From assembly GCF_016019885.1 (NCBI RefSeq), contig NZ_JAEANY010000001.1, positions 372,001 to 436,000 on the forward strand: a stretch of 64,000 nucleotides of DNA, in the 5' to 3' direction. The stretch is from Aurantiacibacter sediminis. Lineage in GTDB: Bacteria; Pseudomonadota; Alphaproteobacteria; Sphingomonadales; Sphingomonadaceae. The position numbers and the translations under genes are program-made. Positions within the stretch are counted from its first letter, which is position 1. Every line of letters begins with the position of its first letter. The notes beneath the pieces were generated by a model. It was not told where the DNA came from and made no database searches. It saw nothing but the letters and a program-made list of their open reading frames with translations. Shown here piece by piece: positions 27,111 through 35,547 of the stretch.

Positions 27111-27635
27111 TCAGATTTTCTCGGAAATGCGGATAGCCGCCTTGCAGCCGAGACGAATGACAGCGTGAAGCAGCGGATACCCCGGCGTTTCTTCCGCCCC
27201 GTGTGCAATCGCCGCATCGCGGTGCTCGCGCTCGTCTTCGCGGAAGCGGTGGATCATATCGGCAAGCTCAGGGTCATCGCCATCTGCTTCCAACTCATCG
27301 AGCTGGCGGGAATAATGAAGGTCTATTTCTTCCTCGACCGCCGCTGTGCAGGCCATCGCCGCCTTGGGGCCGAGCAGTGCTGTGCCTGCACCCAGCGCAT
27401 AGCCTGCGACATTCCAGAACGGCTGGAGGAGCGTCGGGCGAACCCCGCGCTTGGCGATCAGCGCATCGAATTCCGCGCGGTGGCCGGCTTCCTGCTCTGC
27501 CATGGCGCGGATTTCGGCTGAATGCGGGCCGCGTTCCCCCATCACGGCAAGCTGACCGGCATAGATGCGCGTGGCGCCGAACTCGCCCGCCTGATCGACG
27601 CGGATCATTTCCGAACGGTCTTTTGTGGCGGTCAT
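27111..27635 (-). CDS. coq7: Coq7-type demethoxyubiquinone hydroxylase
   Basis: Di-iron monooxygenase of 174 residues that hydroxylates 2-polyprenyl-3-methyl-6-methoxybenzoquinol, the penultimate step of ubiquinone synthesis. Iron-ligand motifs of the four-helix bundle are visible: VDQAGEFGATRIYAGQ, EQEAGHRAEFD, EEEIDLHY and EDEREHRDAA. ATG 27635 is chosen because gaaggag lies before it; upstream residues to 27737 are unrelated and lie within dsbB. It overlaps the dsbB stop by ATGA. It matches the family of short alphaproteobacterial Coq7 proteins. Confidence 0.93.
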   Translation of the reverse strand: MTATKDRSEMIRVDQAGEFGATRIYAGQLAVMGERGPHSAEIRAMAEQEAGHRAEFDALIAKRGVRPTLLQPFWNVAGYALGAGTALLGPKAAMACTAAVEEEIDLHYSRQLDELEADGDDPELADMIHRFREDEREHRDAAIAHGAEETPGYPLLHAVIRLGCKAAIRISEKI

Positions 27636-28090
27636 ACGCGTTTCTCCTTCGCTATCAGCAACACCCATATGGTGATGGCGCTGCCGATGGAAAGAAGCGC
27701 ATTCCACCCTGCGAGGGAAATACCGAGGAAAGACCATGGCGCGATATCGCAGCGAATGACATCGAGCGACATGGCATCACCCGTCGTCGCGCAACCTGTG
27801 ATTCCGCGCCACCAGCCGTACTCGACCCCGGCATGAAAGGCTCCGATCAGGCCCGAAGCGAGAATGGCGAGCGCCGCAAGGGCGATCCAAAGCTTTTTTG
27901 GCGGGGCAGCGAAAGACAGCAGTGCAAGACCCACGGCAGCGAAATGTGGATAGCGCTGCCACCAGCACATTTCGCACGGAAACAGGTCGAACCCGTATTG
28001 CGAAATATACGCGCCCGCGAGCAGCGCAGCAGGAACAGCCAGCGCAAGCCGCTGGGCCAGGCGATCAGACGCGTCTGTGAGGTTGGTCAT
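27632..28090 (-). CDS. dsbB: Disulfide bond formation protein B
   Basis: Inner-membrane quinone reductase-like protein of 152 residues that reoxidises DsbA and passes electrons to ubiquinone. Four hydrophobic helices are visible. The first periplasmic cysteine pair lies in CEMCWWQRYPH, and the second cysteines are in GITGCATT and VIRCDIAPW. It is translationally coupled to coq7, which makes its electron acceptor, a suggestive pairing. The DsbA-like protein at 1289-1984 is a possible partner. Confidence 0.92.
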   Translation of the reverse strand: MTNLTDASDRLAQRLALAVPAALLAGAYISQYGFDLFPCEMCWWQRYPHFAAVGLALLSFAAPPKKLWIALAALAILASGLIGAFHAGVEYGWWRGITGCATTGDAMSLDVIRCDIAPWSFLGISLAGWNALLSIGSAITIWVLLIAKEKRV

Positions 28091-28102
28091 GGTATCGGAG
28101 GC

Positions 28103-29443
28103 TTAGCGCTCGCGGGAGGCCAGGGAAATACCGGTCGTGCGGCGCAGGGTGCGCACGGCATAGTCGAGCTGGAAGTCGTCCACGCCCTGCGCTTCCAATT
28201 CCTCGGCGGTCAGCTGGAAGCGTGGATCGTCGATCCGGTCACGCTCGAGGCCTTCGTCCTCAACCCCGATCTCATTGATCAGATGACCGCGCAAATCGCT
28301 TTCGCGCAGGGCAAGGCGCTGGCGGCGTTCGGCATCGGGATCGGAAAGCTGCGGCACGCGAATATCGGGCTCGATCCCGCCTTCCTGCACGCTGCGGCCC
28401 GAAGGCGTGTAATAGCGCGCGGTAGTTAACTTGAGCGCTGTGTCGCGCGTCAGCGGAAGCAGCGTCTGCACGCTACCTTTGCCGAAGCTGCGTTCACCCA
28501 TCACCAGCGCGCGGCGATGATCCTGCAGCGCGCCTGCAACGATTTCGGATGCCGAGGCGGAGCCTTCATCGATCAAAACGATGATTGGCAGACCTTCTGC
28601 CACATCGCCGCGATAGACCGTCTCTGCCTCGTAAAACACACTGTCGCGCCGGGTGCGGCCGCGTTGCGACACGATCTGACCGTCGGTCAGGAACAGGTCG
28701 GACAGTGCGACAGCTTCATCGAGCGAACCGCCCGGATTGCGGCGCATGTCGAGCACAAGGCCGGCAAGGCCGCCCGGCGCCTGCCGCTGCAGACTTTCCA
28801 GCGCGCCTCGCACATCCGCGCCCACATCGGCAGAGAATTCGTTCACGCTGATATGGCCGATGTCATCGCCGATCAGCTCCCACGTCACCGGCTCCAGCTC
28901 GATCACGCCGCGCGTCACCGTCACTTCGAAGCTGTCGGCACGGCCGGGACGGAAAATCGTCACTTCGACATCAGAACCGGCAGGTCCGCGCATTTGTGCA
29001 ACGGCTTCGTCGACTTCGAGGCCGTAGATCAGTTCGCCATCGATATGGGTAATGTAATCGCCCGCCGCGATCCCGGCGCGCTCGGCAGGGCTGCCGCGGA
29101 ACGGCGAAATGACTTTCACCGCGCCATCTTCCATCTGGATGGTGATGCCGAGACCCTGGTAATTGCCGTCAATCATCGTGGTCAGCCGCTCCATCGCGGC
29201 GCCATCGATATAGGCGCTGTGCGGATCGAGCGATGCCAGCATGCCGTCGATAGCGCCCCGGATCAGGACTTCATCCTCGACCGGCTCCACATAGCTTGCC
29301 TTGATCCGCTGGTACGTCGCGAAAAGACGCGCAAATTCCGGCGAAGCGCGGCCTTCAACCTGCGCGATGGCGGCAGTGGTGACGGGCATCAGCGCGACAG
29401 CGGTGCACAGGGCAGCGGCACGGATGGCGGGGGCAAACTTCAT
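28103..29443 (-). CDS. S41-family C-terminal processing protease (CtpA-like)
   Basis: Periplasmic serine protease of 446 residues. A signal sequence (about 1-28) precedes an N-terminal helical part, a PDZ domain (about 85-170, GLGITIQMEDGAVKVISPF) and the S41 catalytic core. Ser297 in GSASASE and Lys322 in RSFGKGSVQT form the catalytic dyad, with the usual 25-residue spacing. CtpA/Prc proteases trim or degrade envelope proteins, including cell-wall hydrolases. It follows the EnvC-like gene, an order common in alphaproteobacteria, which fits a role in regulating septal wall cleavage. Confidence 0.94.
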   Translation of the reverse strand: MKFAPAIRAAALCTAVALMPVTTAAIAQVEGRASPEFARLFATYQRIKASYVEPVEDEVLIRGAIDGMLASLDPHSAYIDGAAMERLTTMIDGNYQGLGITIQMEDGAVKVISPFRGSPAERAGIAAGDYITHIDGELIYGLEVDEAVAQMRGPAGSDVEVTIFRPGRADSFEVTVTRGVIELEPVTWELIGDDIGHISVNEFSADVGADVRGALESLQRQAPGGLAGLVLDMRRNPGGSLDEAVALSDLFLTDGQIVSQRGRTRRDSVFYEAETVYRGDVAEGLPIIVLIDEGSASASEIVAGALQDHRRALVMGERSFGKGSVQTLLPLTRDTALKLTTARYYTPSGRSVQEGGIEPDIRVPQLSDPDAERRQRLALRESDLRGHLINEIGVEDEGLERDRIDDPRFQLTAEELEAQGVDDFQLDYAVRTLRRTTGISLASRER

Positions 29444-29527
29444 AGTACGGTATTCCTAGACGGGTTGAGTCCCATTGCCCCGGGTTTATCGCACAGCGGC
29501 GCTTAACGCCAGATGAGGAAGTAGAGC

Positions 29528-30772
29528 TCAGGATACGAACGTAATTGGATTTACAGGCTCACCATTGCGCCTGAGTTCCAGTGTCACGCTGGGCCTGTCT
29601 GGCCCGGCGACGCCTAAGGGCGCTCCGCCGACTACGTCCTGCCCGACGCGCACATCGCTGCGGGCGAGGCCAGTGATGAGGCTGGTCCAGCCGCCGCGGT
29701 GTTCGATGATAACGATCTGGCCGTACCCGCGGTAAGGGCCTGCAAAAGCGATCCGCCCGTTGGCTGGCGCAACGACTTGCGCGCCAGCAATGGGGCCGAG
29801 CGTCAGCCCCTGGCTCAGCCCTGCCTCCTGCGGCGCGCCGAAGCCGGTAAGGGTGCGCCCGGCAACGGGCAGGATGTAGGGTGACGGCGGCGCATCTGCC
29901 GCGCCAGCTGAAGCGCTCGCTGAGGGAATACTGCCAGACGCGGCGCCGGACGCGTCGGTAACCCTTGCAGACGCTGGCGATGCAGGGCGCAATTGCGGTC
30001 CGGGCAGCGCGGCAAGCCTTTCCCGCAAGGCGGCAGCGCGATCGAGCCGATCCACCAAGCCGTCGAGATCCCGCGCCTCTTCCGCCAGTGCGAGTGCACG
30101 TTCGGCTTCGCGATCTGCCGCGCTGTCGGCAGCGCGCGCGGCGAGGCGTTCGCGGCTTTCAATTTCTGCGAGTTCGTCGCGCCGCTCGGCTAGCGCCGCT
30201 TCATCTGCGGACAGCGCTTCGGCGGCGGCGGCTGCTTCACGACTTAATTCGGCGGAGCGGGCGATCTGCGTGCGCAATCCTTCGGTGCTCTGCTGCACCT
30301 GCGGCACAGCATTGTGCAGCATGGCGCGAAGGTGGACGACATCGGACACATCGCCTGGGCGAAGCACGGAAAAGGCGACCGGGCGGCGCGAGAATTGCTG
30401 GAGCGCGGCGGTGAGGCGCACGATCGGGCGCTGCTCACGGCCCAATTCTTCACGCAGATCGTCGCGTTCGCGCACGATCATCGTCATGCGAGCGCGGGCG
30501 GCGGCTATTCCGGCTTCGGCCTGCTGGATGCGCGCGGCAATCGCCGCAGCCTCGCGAGCGGCGCGTTCGGCGGCATCTTCGGCCTCGGCAGCTTCTGCTT
30601 CCAGCCGTTCACTGCGCGCTTCGGCAGCGCGGCGTTCCTGCAGCGCTTCGGCGAGCGCGGCGCGGGTATCGTCGGGATCATCGAGAGCGGGCGCACGCTG
30701 GCCCACGGCGGCGACTGCGCAGAGCAGCGCCGATCCGCCCAGCAGGAATAGTCTGTGATTGAGCCACGCCAT
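29528..30772 (-). CDS. EnvC-like LytM factor with degenerate M23 domain
   Basis: Periplasmic coiled-coil protein of 414 residues. A short signal segment (HRLFLLGGSALLCAVAAVG) is followed by a long Ala/Glu/Arg-rich coiled coil (about 25-270) and a C-terminal LytM/M23 fold (about 305-414). The zinc ligands are missing: the usual HxGxD position reads GLSQGLTLG, and the HLHFE position reads SVTLELRRNG. EnvC-type proteins of this kind do not cut peptidoglycan but activate septal amidases. Start 30772 is preferred over the open frame to 30958. It lies 5 bases after rlmH and upstream of the CtpA-like gene. Confidence 0.88.
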   Translation of the reverse strand: MAWLNHRLFLLGGSALLCAVAAVGQRAPALDDPDDTRAALAEALQERRAAEARSERLEAEAAEAEDAAERAAREAAAIAARIQQAEAGIAAARARMTMIVRERDDLREELGREQRPIVRLTAALQQFSRRPVAFSVLRPGDVSDVVHLRAMLHNAVPQVQQSTEGLRTQIARSAELSREAAAAAEALSADEAALAERRDELAEIESRERLAARAADSAADREAERALALAEEARDLDGLVDRLDRAAALRERLAALPGPQLRPASPASARVTDASGAASGSIPSASASAGAADAPPSPYILPVAGRTLTGFGAPQEAGLSQGLTLGPIAGAQVVAPANGRIAFAGPYRGYGQIVIIEHRGGWTSLITGLARSDVRVGQDVVGGAPLGVAGPDRPSVTLELRRNGEPVNPITFVS

Positions 30773-30777
30773 GGGCG

Positions 30778-31200
30778 CTATCCTGCCCGATGATAGGGAT
30801 GGCCTGCAAGGATGCTTGTCGCGCGAAATAGCTGCTCCATCAGCATGGCCCGGGCGAGAAGATGCGGCCAGGTTGCCTTGCCATATGAAAGCAGAAGATC
30901 CGCCTCTGCGCGCTCGGCAGCAGAATGACCATCGGCGGCGCCCAGCACGAAGCGGCATTCGCGCATGCCATCATCGCGCCAGCGTTCGAGAATGGCGGCG
31001 AGCTCCTCGGAGCCAAGGTTTTTGCCTTTTTCGTCGAGCAGGACGGTTTTAAAAGGGGCCGATGGTTTGGGGATTTTCCCGCCTGTTTCAGGCAGTTCCG
31101 TAAGCTTGAGCGGCCACTGGATGCGTTTGGCATAGCGATCGACGAGTTCACCTTCGGGAGAGCGAGCGATCTTACCGCGTGCGATCACATGTAATAGCAT
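30778..31200 (-). CDS. rlmH: 23S rRNA (pseudouridine-1915-N3)-methyltransferase RlmH
   Basis: SPOUT-class methyltransferase of 140 residues that methylates pseudouridine 1915 in helix 69 of 23S rRNA on assembled 70S ribosomes. The start LLHVIARGKIARSPEGELVDRY and the knot region FVLGAADGHS (family GGADGH) with LFRATSILAGHPYHRAG at the end are typical. Its ATG abuts the TGA of the small zinc-ribbon gene (TGA-ATG), so translation is coupled. Confidence 0.95.
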   Translation of the reverse strand: MLLHVIARGKIARSPEGELVDRYAKRIQWPLKLTELPETGGKIPKPSAPFKTVLLDEKGKNLGSEELAAILERWRDDGMRECRFVLGAADGHSAAERAEADLLLSYGKATWPHLLARAMLMEQLFRATSILAGHPYHRAG

Positions 31201-31524
31201 TCAGTCCTCTCCCTGCCAGACCCATGCATGCTCAATTGAGGCATCGCATTTGGAGCAACCATTTTTGGCAGGGAAAATCACGAACATGCGATCGAAGAAG
31301 CGATGGCGACATTTGCCGCAATGCACCGTCTTGTAAGCGCGCTTTGCCAGCCAGAACTGCACGCCCATGGCCACCAGCAAAAGTATGAAACCGAAGGTGA
31401 AAAGAGGCTCTCGCGAAAGGCGAAACGGCCCGTTGATCGCGCTGTAGACCACCAATGCAGCGAACAGACCCCAAGATGCCCACATGGCGCGGTTGGCCAT
31501 CCGATATCGCGACTGTGCGCTCAC
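31201..31524 (-). CDS. Small membrane protein with zinc-ribbon C-terminus
   Basis: Protein of 107 residues with no family name I can give. Two hydrophobic helices (about 14-31 and 41-60) are followed by a cytosolic or periplasmic ribbon with two CxxC knuckles, Cys69/Cys72 (CGKC) and Cys90/Cys93 (CSKC), 17 residues apart, a plausible zinc site. The start is GTG with a good gggaagg site 5 bases ahead. It sits between rsfS and rlmH, which are more often neighbours, and directly abuts rlmH. A structured repeat (31579-31643) lies upstream. A link to ribosome maturation is inference from position only. Confidence 0.72.
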   Translation of the reverse strand: MSAQSRYRMANRAMWASWGLFAALVVYSAINGPFRLSREPLFTFGFILLLVAMGVQFWLAKRAYKTVHCGKCRHRFFDRMFVIFPAKNGCSKCDASIEHAWVWQGED

Positions 31525-31578
31525 AAAAACCTTCCCAAAATCGTCGCCCTAAGGCGGCGACAAAGGCCGAATTGGCCG

Positions 31579-31643
31579 CCCGCAGGTGCCGCGCAGCGTA
31601 GCGGAGCGATTAGCACCGAGGAAGTCCGCGCGGATGCGCGGAC
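31579..31643 (+). repeat. Structured intergenic element, copy A
   Basis: Three parts are shared with copy B at 47254-47330. Block 1 is 31579-31598 (19 of 20 bases identical). Block 2 is 31601-31622 (20 of 22 identical). The third is a perfect 8-bp hairpin, GTCCGCGC-GGAT-GCGCGGAC (31624-31643), whose sequence differs from copy B but whose pairing is kept. Other short hairpins (near 31549-31566 and 31573-31578) precede it. It lies in the 128-base gap between rsfS and the zinc-ribbon gene. Confidence 0.7.
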
Positions 31644-31652
31644 TCAAATCAA

Positions 31653-32114
31653 TCAAGCACTACCCATCTGGCGAGTTTTACCGTCTTCGCCAAAGCCCCA
31701 CATCCGCTCCAGATTATAGAAGCTGCGGACTTCGGGCCGGAACAGGTGCACCACCACGTCTCCGGCATCGATCAACACCCAGTCGGCAGCCGGCAGGCCT
31801 TCGACACGCGGCATGGCCTTGCCCGATTGCTTGATCTTTTCCGCCAGCTTGTTCGCCATGGCGGCGACCTGACGGGTGGAGCGGCCCGAGGCGATGATCA
31901 TGTGATCCGCGATCGAGCTTTTACCCTCGAGCGGAATGGAGACCATTTCCTGCGCCTGATCATCATCGAGCTGCTGGAGGACAAGCTCGTGAAGCGAGCC
32001 GGGTTTTGCGTCTTGCGGAGTTGCGTATTCAGTCATGGATAGGAGTGTAGCTGTTGCGGCGGGACTGCCATTTGCGGCTGCGCGCGTTTCTGCGGCATTG
32101 CTGGGCTGGGTCAT
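31653..32114 (-). CDS. rsfS: Ribosomal silencing factor RsfS
   Basis: Iojap-family protein of 153 residues that binds L14 on the large subunit and blocks subunit joining in stationary phase or starvation. The family core runs from about residue 42 (LHELVLQQLDDDQAQEMVSI), through HMIIASGRSTRQVAAMANKL and LPAADWVLIDAGDVVVHLF, to RSFYNLERMW. A second start at 32036 (Met27) would give a protein of ordinary length without the Ala/Asn-rich leader. The upstream ATG is kept because caggagc precedes it, but either may be used. It follows nadD as in most bacteria. Confidence 0.93.
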   Translation of the reverse strand: MTQPSNAAETRAAANGSPAATATLLSMTEYATPQDAKPGSLHELVLQQLDDDQAQEMVSIPLEGKSSIADHMIIASGRSTRQVAAMANKLAEKIKQSGKAMPRVEGLPAADWVLIDAGDVVVHLFRPEVRSFYNLERMWGFGEDGKTRQMGSA

Positions 32115-32174
32115 CGCGTTTGATCATGCTCCTGAAATGGGAATGGAAACAAGCCTTTCCAAGAGCTGACTGCA

Positions 32175-32879
32175 TTATGCGCCACCTCCCGGACTGGTTT
32201 CATGGATGAGGGAATGCGTTACGTCGTCCCGCGGCACAGGCCCGGCATAGCCGTCTGCCCATTGGGGATCTGCGCGGCGGATCGCTGTCGCCGAGCGCGG
32301 ATCGGGATCAAAACGCAGTTCTATCAGCGCAGGTGCGCTCCATTCGCTCCGGTTATGAAGTCCAACTGCAGACAACCGGTATTTCCGCAGCCAGGCCATT
32401 GCGGGGCTCGCGATAGCATCATCGTCATAACCCGGACGGGCGATTACGGCAATGGGCATCTGCCTCGCTATACCGCGCCAATCCTTCCAGCGGTGGAATT
32501 GGGCGAGATTGTCTGACCCCATCAGCCAGATGAAACGACGCTTGGGATAGCGCAGGCTGAGTGCGTGCAACGTGTCCACCGTGTAGCGCGTGCCAAGCTG
32601 CTGTTCGATTGCCGTCACGCGGATTGGCGCGCGGCGGCTCATGGCCTTGGCCGATTTCACCCGCGCGGCGAGCGGCGCCATGCCCTTTTTCGGTTTCAAC
32701 GGGTTGCCGGGGGAGACCATCCACCAGACCACATCCAGCCCCAGCGCATCGGCTGCGAACAGCGAAATGCGACGGTGGCCGACATGGGCGGGATTGAAAC
32801 TCCCGCCCAACAGGCCGGTGACGGACCCGGTTTGGTTCAAGTGTGCAGGCCGCTCAGGAACGCGCCTGGCCTTGGCCAA
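32175..32879 (-). CDS. nadD: Nicotinate-nucleotide adenylyltransferase NadD
   Basis: Enzyme of 234 residues that joins NaMN and ATP to make deamido-NAD, a required step of NAD synthesis. The nucleotidyltransferase loop GLLGGSFNPAHVGHRR and the SPGNPLKPKKGMAPLAAR stretch are typical, as is IWLMGSDNLAQFHRWKDW. It overlaps the 3' end of proA by 26 bases, and rsfS follows after 60 bases. The first 19 residues are not conserved, so the real start may be slightly downstream. Confidence 0.94.
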   Translation of the reverse strand: MAKARRVPERPAHLNQTGSVTGLLGGSFNPAHVGHRRISLFAADALGLDVVWWMVSPGNPLKPKKGMAPLAARVKSAKAMSRRAPIRVTAIEQQLGTRYTVDTLHALSLRYPKRRFIWLMGSDNLAQFHRWKDWRGIARQMPIAVIARPGYDDDAIASPAMAWLRKYRLSAVGLHNRSEWSAPALIELRFDPDPRSATAIRRADPQWADGYAGPVPRDDVTHSLIHETSPGGGA

Positions 32880-34140
32880 GCACCTGCCATTTATATGTCG
32901 TCAGACCTTCCAGCGCGACGGGTCCGCGGGCGTGCAGGCGACCGGTGGCAATGCCGATTTCTGCGCCAAGCCCGAATTCGCCGCCATCGGCAAACTGGCT
33001 CGAGGCGTTATGCATTACGATTGCGCTATCGACTTCATCGAGGAAACGCTGCGCCGCGGCATCGTCTGCCGTCACGATCACATCGGTGTGCCCGGAAGAA
33101 TGCGCTGCGATATGCTCGAGCGCCTCACCAATCCCGTTGACCACTGCGACGGACAGGATGGCATCGAGATATTCGGTGTCCCAATCCTCATCATCGGCAG
33201 GTTTGATCCGATCATCGAGTTCCTGCGCCCGCGCATCGCCGCGCAATTCGCAGCCCGCATCGAGTAAGGCTGACAGGACATCGGTGCAATCATCAAACAG
33301 GCTGTCGATCAAAAGCGTTTCCATCGCCCCGCAAATGCCGGTGCGGCGCATTTTCGCATTGAGCGCGATTTCGCGCGCCATTTCCGGATCGGCGTCGGCA
33401 TGGATATAGGTGTGGCAAATGCCATCGAGGTGAGCGAGCACAGGAACGCGCGCATCTTCCTGCACACGGGCAACCAGGCTCTTGCCGCCGCGCGGCACGA
33501 TCATGTCGACGAGCCCTGCAGCTTTCAGCATCGCGCCAACTGCCTCGCGGTCCTGCGTCGGCATAAGCTGGATCGCATCTTCGGGCACGCCTTCCTGGCT
33601 GACGCCTTTCACGAAAGCGGCATGCAGCGCGCGATTGGAATGCACCGCTTCGCTACCTCCACGCAGCAGTGCAGCATTGCCTGACCGCAGGCACAGGGAT
33701 GCCGCGTCTGCGGTTACGTTGGGGCGGCTTTCATAAATGATGCCGATGAGGCCAATCGGAATGCGGCGGCGCACGAGAGTCATACCCGCAGGAGCTTCGG
33801 ACCGACTGATTTCTTCGCCTACCGGATCGGGAAGGGAGGCAACGTTCTCAATCGCGCTCGCGATACCTTCCAGCCGCTCGGCATCCAATTTCAGGCGATC
33901 GAGCATCGCGCCGGAAAGGCCGCGAGCTTCCGCTTCGCTCAGATCTTTTGCATTCGCTTCGAGGATCGTGGCCTCATCTCGGCGGATTGCCGCAGCAGCA
34001 GCGCGCAGCGCTTCGGCTTTACGCTCATCGCCAATTCGAGCGAGCTTGCGCTGGGCGGCACGGCCGCGTGTTGCCAATTCTTTTATCAGCTCTTCAGGCG
34101 ACAGGGTGGAGGGATCGGGCGTGTTTGACATATCGTTCAT
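32854..34140 (-). CDS. proA: Glutamate-5-semialdehyde dehydrogenase ProA
   Basis: Second enzyme of proline synthesis, 428 residues, reducing gamma-glutamyl phosphate with NADPH in the cytosol. The catalytic cysteine is in KMRRTGICGAMETLLID. Other family stretches are RRIPIGLIGIIYESRPNVT, LRSGNAALLRGGSEA and TYKWQVLGQG at the C-terminus. It starts the minus-strand block that continues through nadD, rsfS and rlmH. proB is not in the window. Confidence 0.97.
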   Translation of the reverse strand: MNDMSNTPDPSTLSPEELIKELATRGRAAQRKLARIGDERKAEALRAAAAAIRRDEATILEANAKDLSEAEARGLSGAMLDRLKLDAERLEGIASAIENVASLPDPVGEEISRSEAPAGMTLVRRRIPIGLIGIIYESRPNVTADAASLCLRSGNAALLRGGSEAVHSNRALHAAFVKGVSQEGVPEDAIQLMPTQDREAVGAMLKAAGLVDMIVPRGGKSLVARVQEDARVPVLAHLDGICHTYIHADADPEMAREIALNAKMRRTGICGAMETLLIDSLFDDCTDVLSALLDAGCELRGDARAQELDDRIKPADDEDWDTEYLDAILSVAVVNGIGEALEHIAAHSSGHTDVIVTADDAAAQRFLDEVDSAIVMHNASSQFADGGEFGLGAEIGIATGRLHARGPVALEGLTTYKWQVLGQGQARS

Positions 34141-34329
34141 AAAAATTCTCAGTCAGCTCTTATCTGCTTTCGACATGGGCTCTTGCTGACCAATCGCAAG
34201 CGACGTCGAATCGTTCCGAGACAACTTGGTTCCCGCTTTCGGCAATAAAATTGTGAACGTTAAAACGATTCATCGCATCGAACGTCCGTTTCGCCCTGTG
34301 CTGGGCAAGGTTGACTCGACCTTGGCGCT

Positions 34330-35547
34330 ATGTTGGGTATGGACCCGACACAACAAAAAGCTTCCAAAACACACGGGGTCGTTTTGCAAAAAGAAACCGC
34401 TGGCGGAAAATGGGATCGCCTGCGGAGCTGGTTTCCAGAGCGTGAGTTTTTCATGCGCTCTCAGGGACAGGTCCGCTTCATAACCATCACCACACGCATG
34501 CAGATGACAGTTGCAGCCGTTGTGCTCGCAGCCGTGCTTGGCTGGGCGATTTCGATGAGCGTGATGGCTTTCAATCAGTATCGCGCTAGTTCGGAGCGCG
34601 CTTCGCTGCTGGAGCGTGAAGCGCATGTCGCGCAGAGCGAAGAACGCTTCGACGCCTATTCGGACGATCTTGATGCGACTGTGGCCGATCTTCAGGCCCG
34701 CCAGGAAATGCTCGACGGCATCGTAGAGATGCTCCCGGAAGATCTCGTCGCCGAGGCGGAAGACACTGTCTCCGACAGTTCCGAGGAATCGGCAGAGCTT
34801 ATCAGCATGATGCGCGAAGTTTTCCCTGAGGCAGTTGGCCTCGCACAGATCGAAGCGCGCCAGCTCGCAACGGTTGAAGCGCTGACGCTTTATGCCGATC
34901 GCCGCGCGGCGCGCGCGGAAGCTGCAATTCGTGAGCTTGGCCTGGACCCTCGGCAAGTCGCCGACAGTTCGACCGCGATGGGTGGTCCTTTCGAAGGCAT
35001 GTTCGGCGATGGTGACAGCGCAATCGATCCGCGCTTCGAGCGCCTCGGCCTCAGCCTTGCCCGTATGAGCGCGCTGGAACGCGGCATGGAGACCATCCCG
35101 CAATTTATGCCCGCCGATATCAACTCGATTTCTTCGGGCTTCGGTTATCGCCGCGATCCGTTCAATGGCCGCGCCACCATGCATTCCGGCCTCGATTTCC
35201 GGGCTCCGCATGGCGCACCGATTTACGCTGCCGCCGCTGGTGAAGTGACCTTTGCGGGCCGCAAGTCGGGCTACGGCAATGTAGTGGAAATCACTCACAA
35301 CACTGGCATCGTGACGCGCTATGCGCATATGTCCGGCTTCAATGCCCGTGTCGGCATGGCAGTAGAAGCTGGTGATCGTATCGGCGCCATCGGCAGTACT
35401 GGCCGTTCAACCGGACCGCACCTGCACTTTGAAGTGCGCGTCAACGGCCGCGCGGTAAACCCGCGGCATTTCCTGGAGACTGCTCCCCATGTTCTCGAAG
35501 AAGCCCGCGCAGAATTCGCGCCCCATGCCGCAGCGGCAGGCCAGTGA
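34330..35547 (+). CDS. Membrane-anchored M23 (LytM) peptidase paired with bactofilin
   Basis: Peptidoglycan endopeptidase of 405 residues. A short cytoplasmic tail is followed by one membrane helix (MTVAAVVLAAVLGWAISMSV, about 59-78), a periplasmic coiled coil (about 85-190) and a C-terminal M23 domain with intact zinc ligands: HSGLDF, RYAHMS and HLHFE. ATG 34330 or 34339 could start it. The last 59 bases overlap the bactofilin gene. Such M23-bactofilin pairs are known in alphaproteobacteria and Helicobacter, where bactofilin polymers position the peptidase to shape the cell; LmdC is the comparable protein. Three GANTC sites lie in the 110 bases upstream. Confidence 0.9.
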   Translation: MLGMDPTQQKASKTHGVVLQKETAGGKWDRLRSWFPEREFFMRSQGQVRFITITTRMQMTVAAVVLAAVLGWAISMSVMAFNQYRASSERASLLEREAHVAQSEERFDAYSDDLDATVADLQARQEMLDGIVEMLPEDLVAEAEDTVSDSSEESAELISMMREVFPEAVGLAQIEARQLATVEALTLYADRRAARAEAAIRELGLDPRQVADSSTAMGGPFEGMFGDGDSAIDPRFERLGLSLARMSALERGMETIPQFMPADINSISSGFGYRRDPFNGRATMHSGLDFRAPHGAPIYAAAAGEVTFAGRKSGYGNVVEITHNTGIVTRYAHMSGFNARVGMAVEAGDRIGAIGSTGRSTGPHLHFEVRVNGRAVNPRHFLETAPHVLEEARAEFAPHAAAAGQ

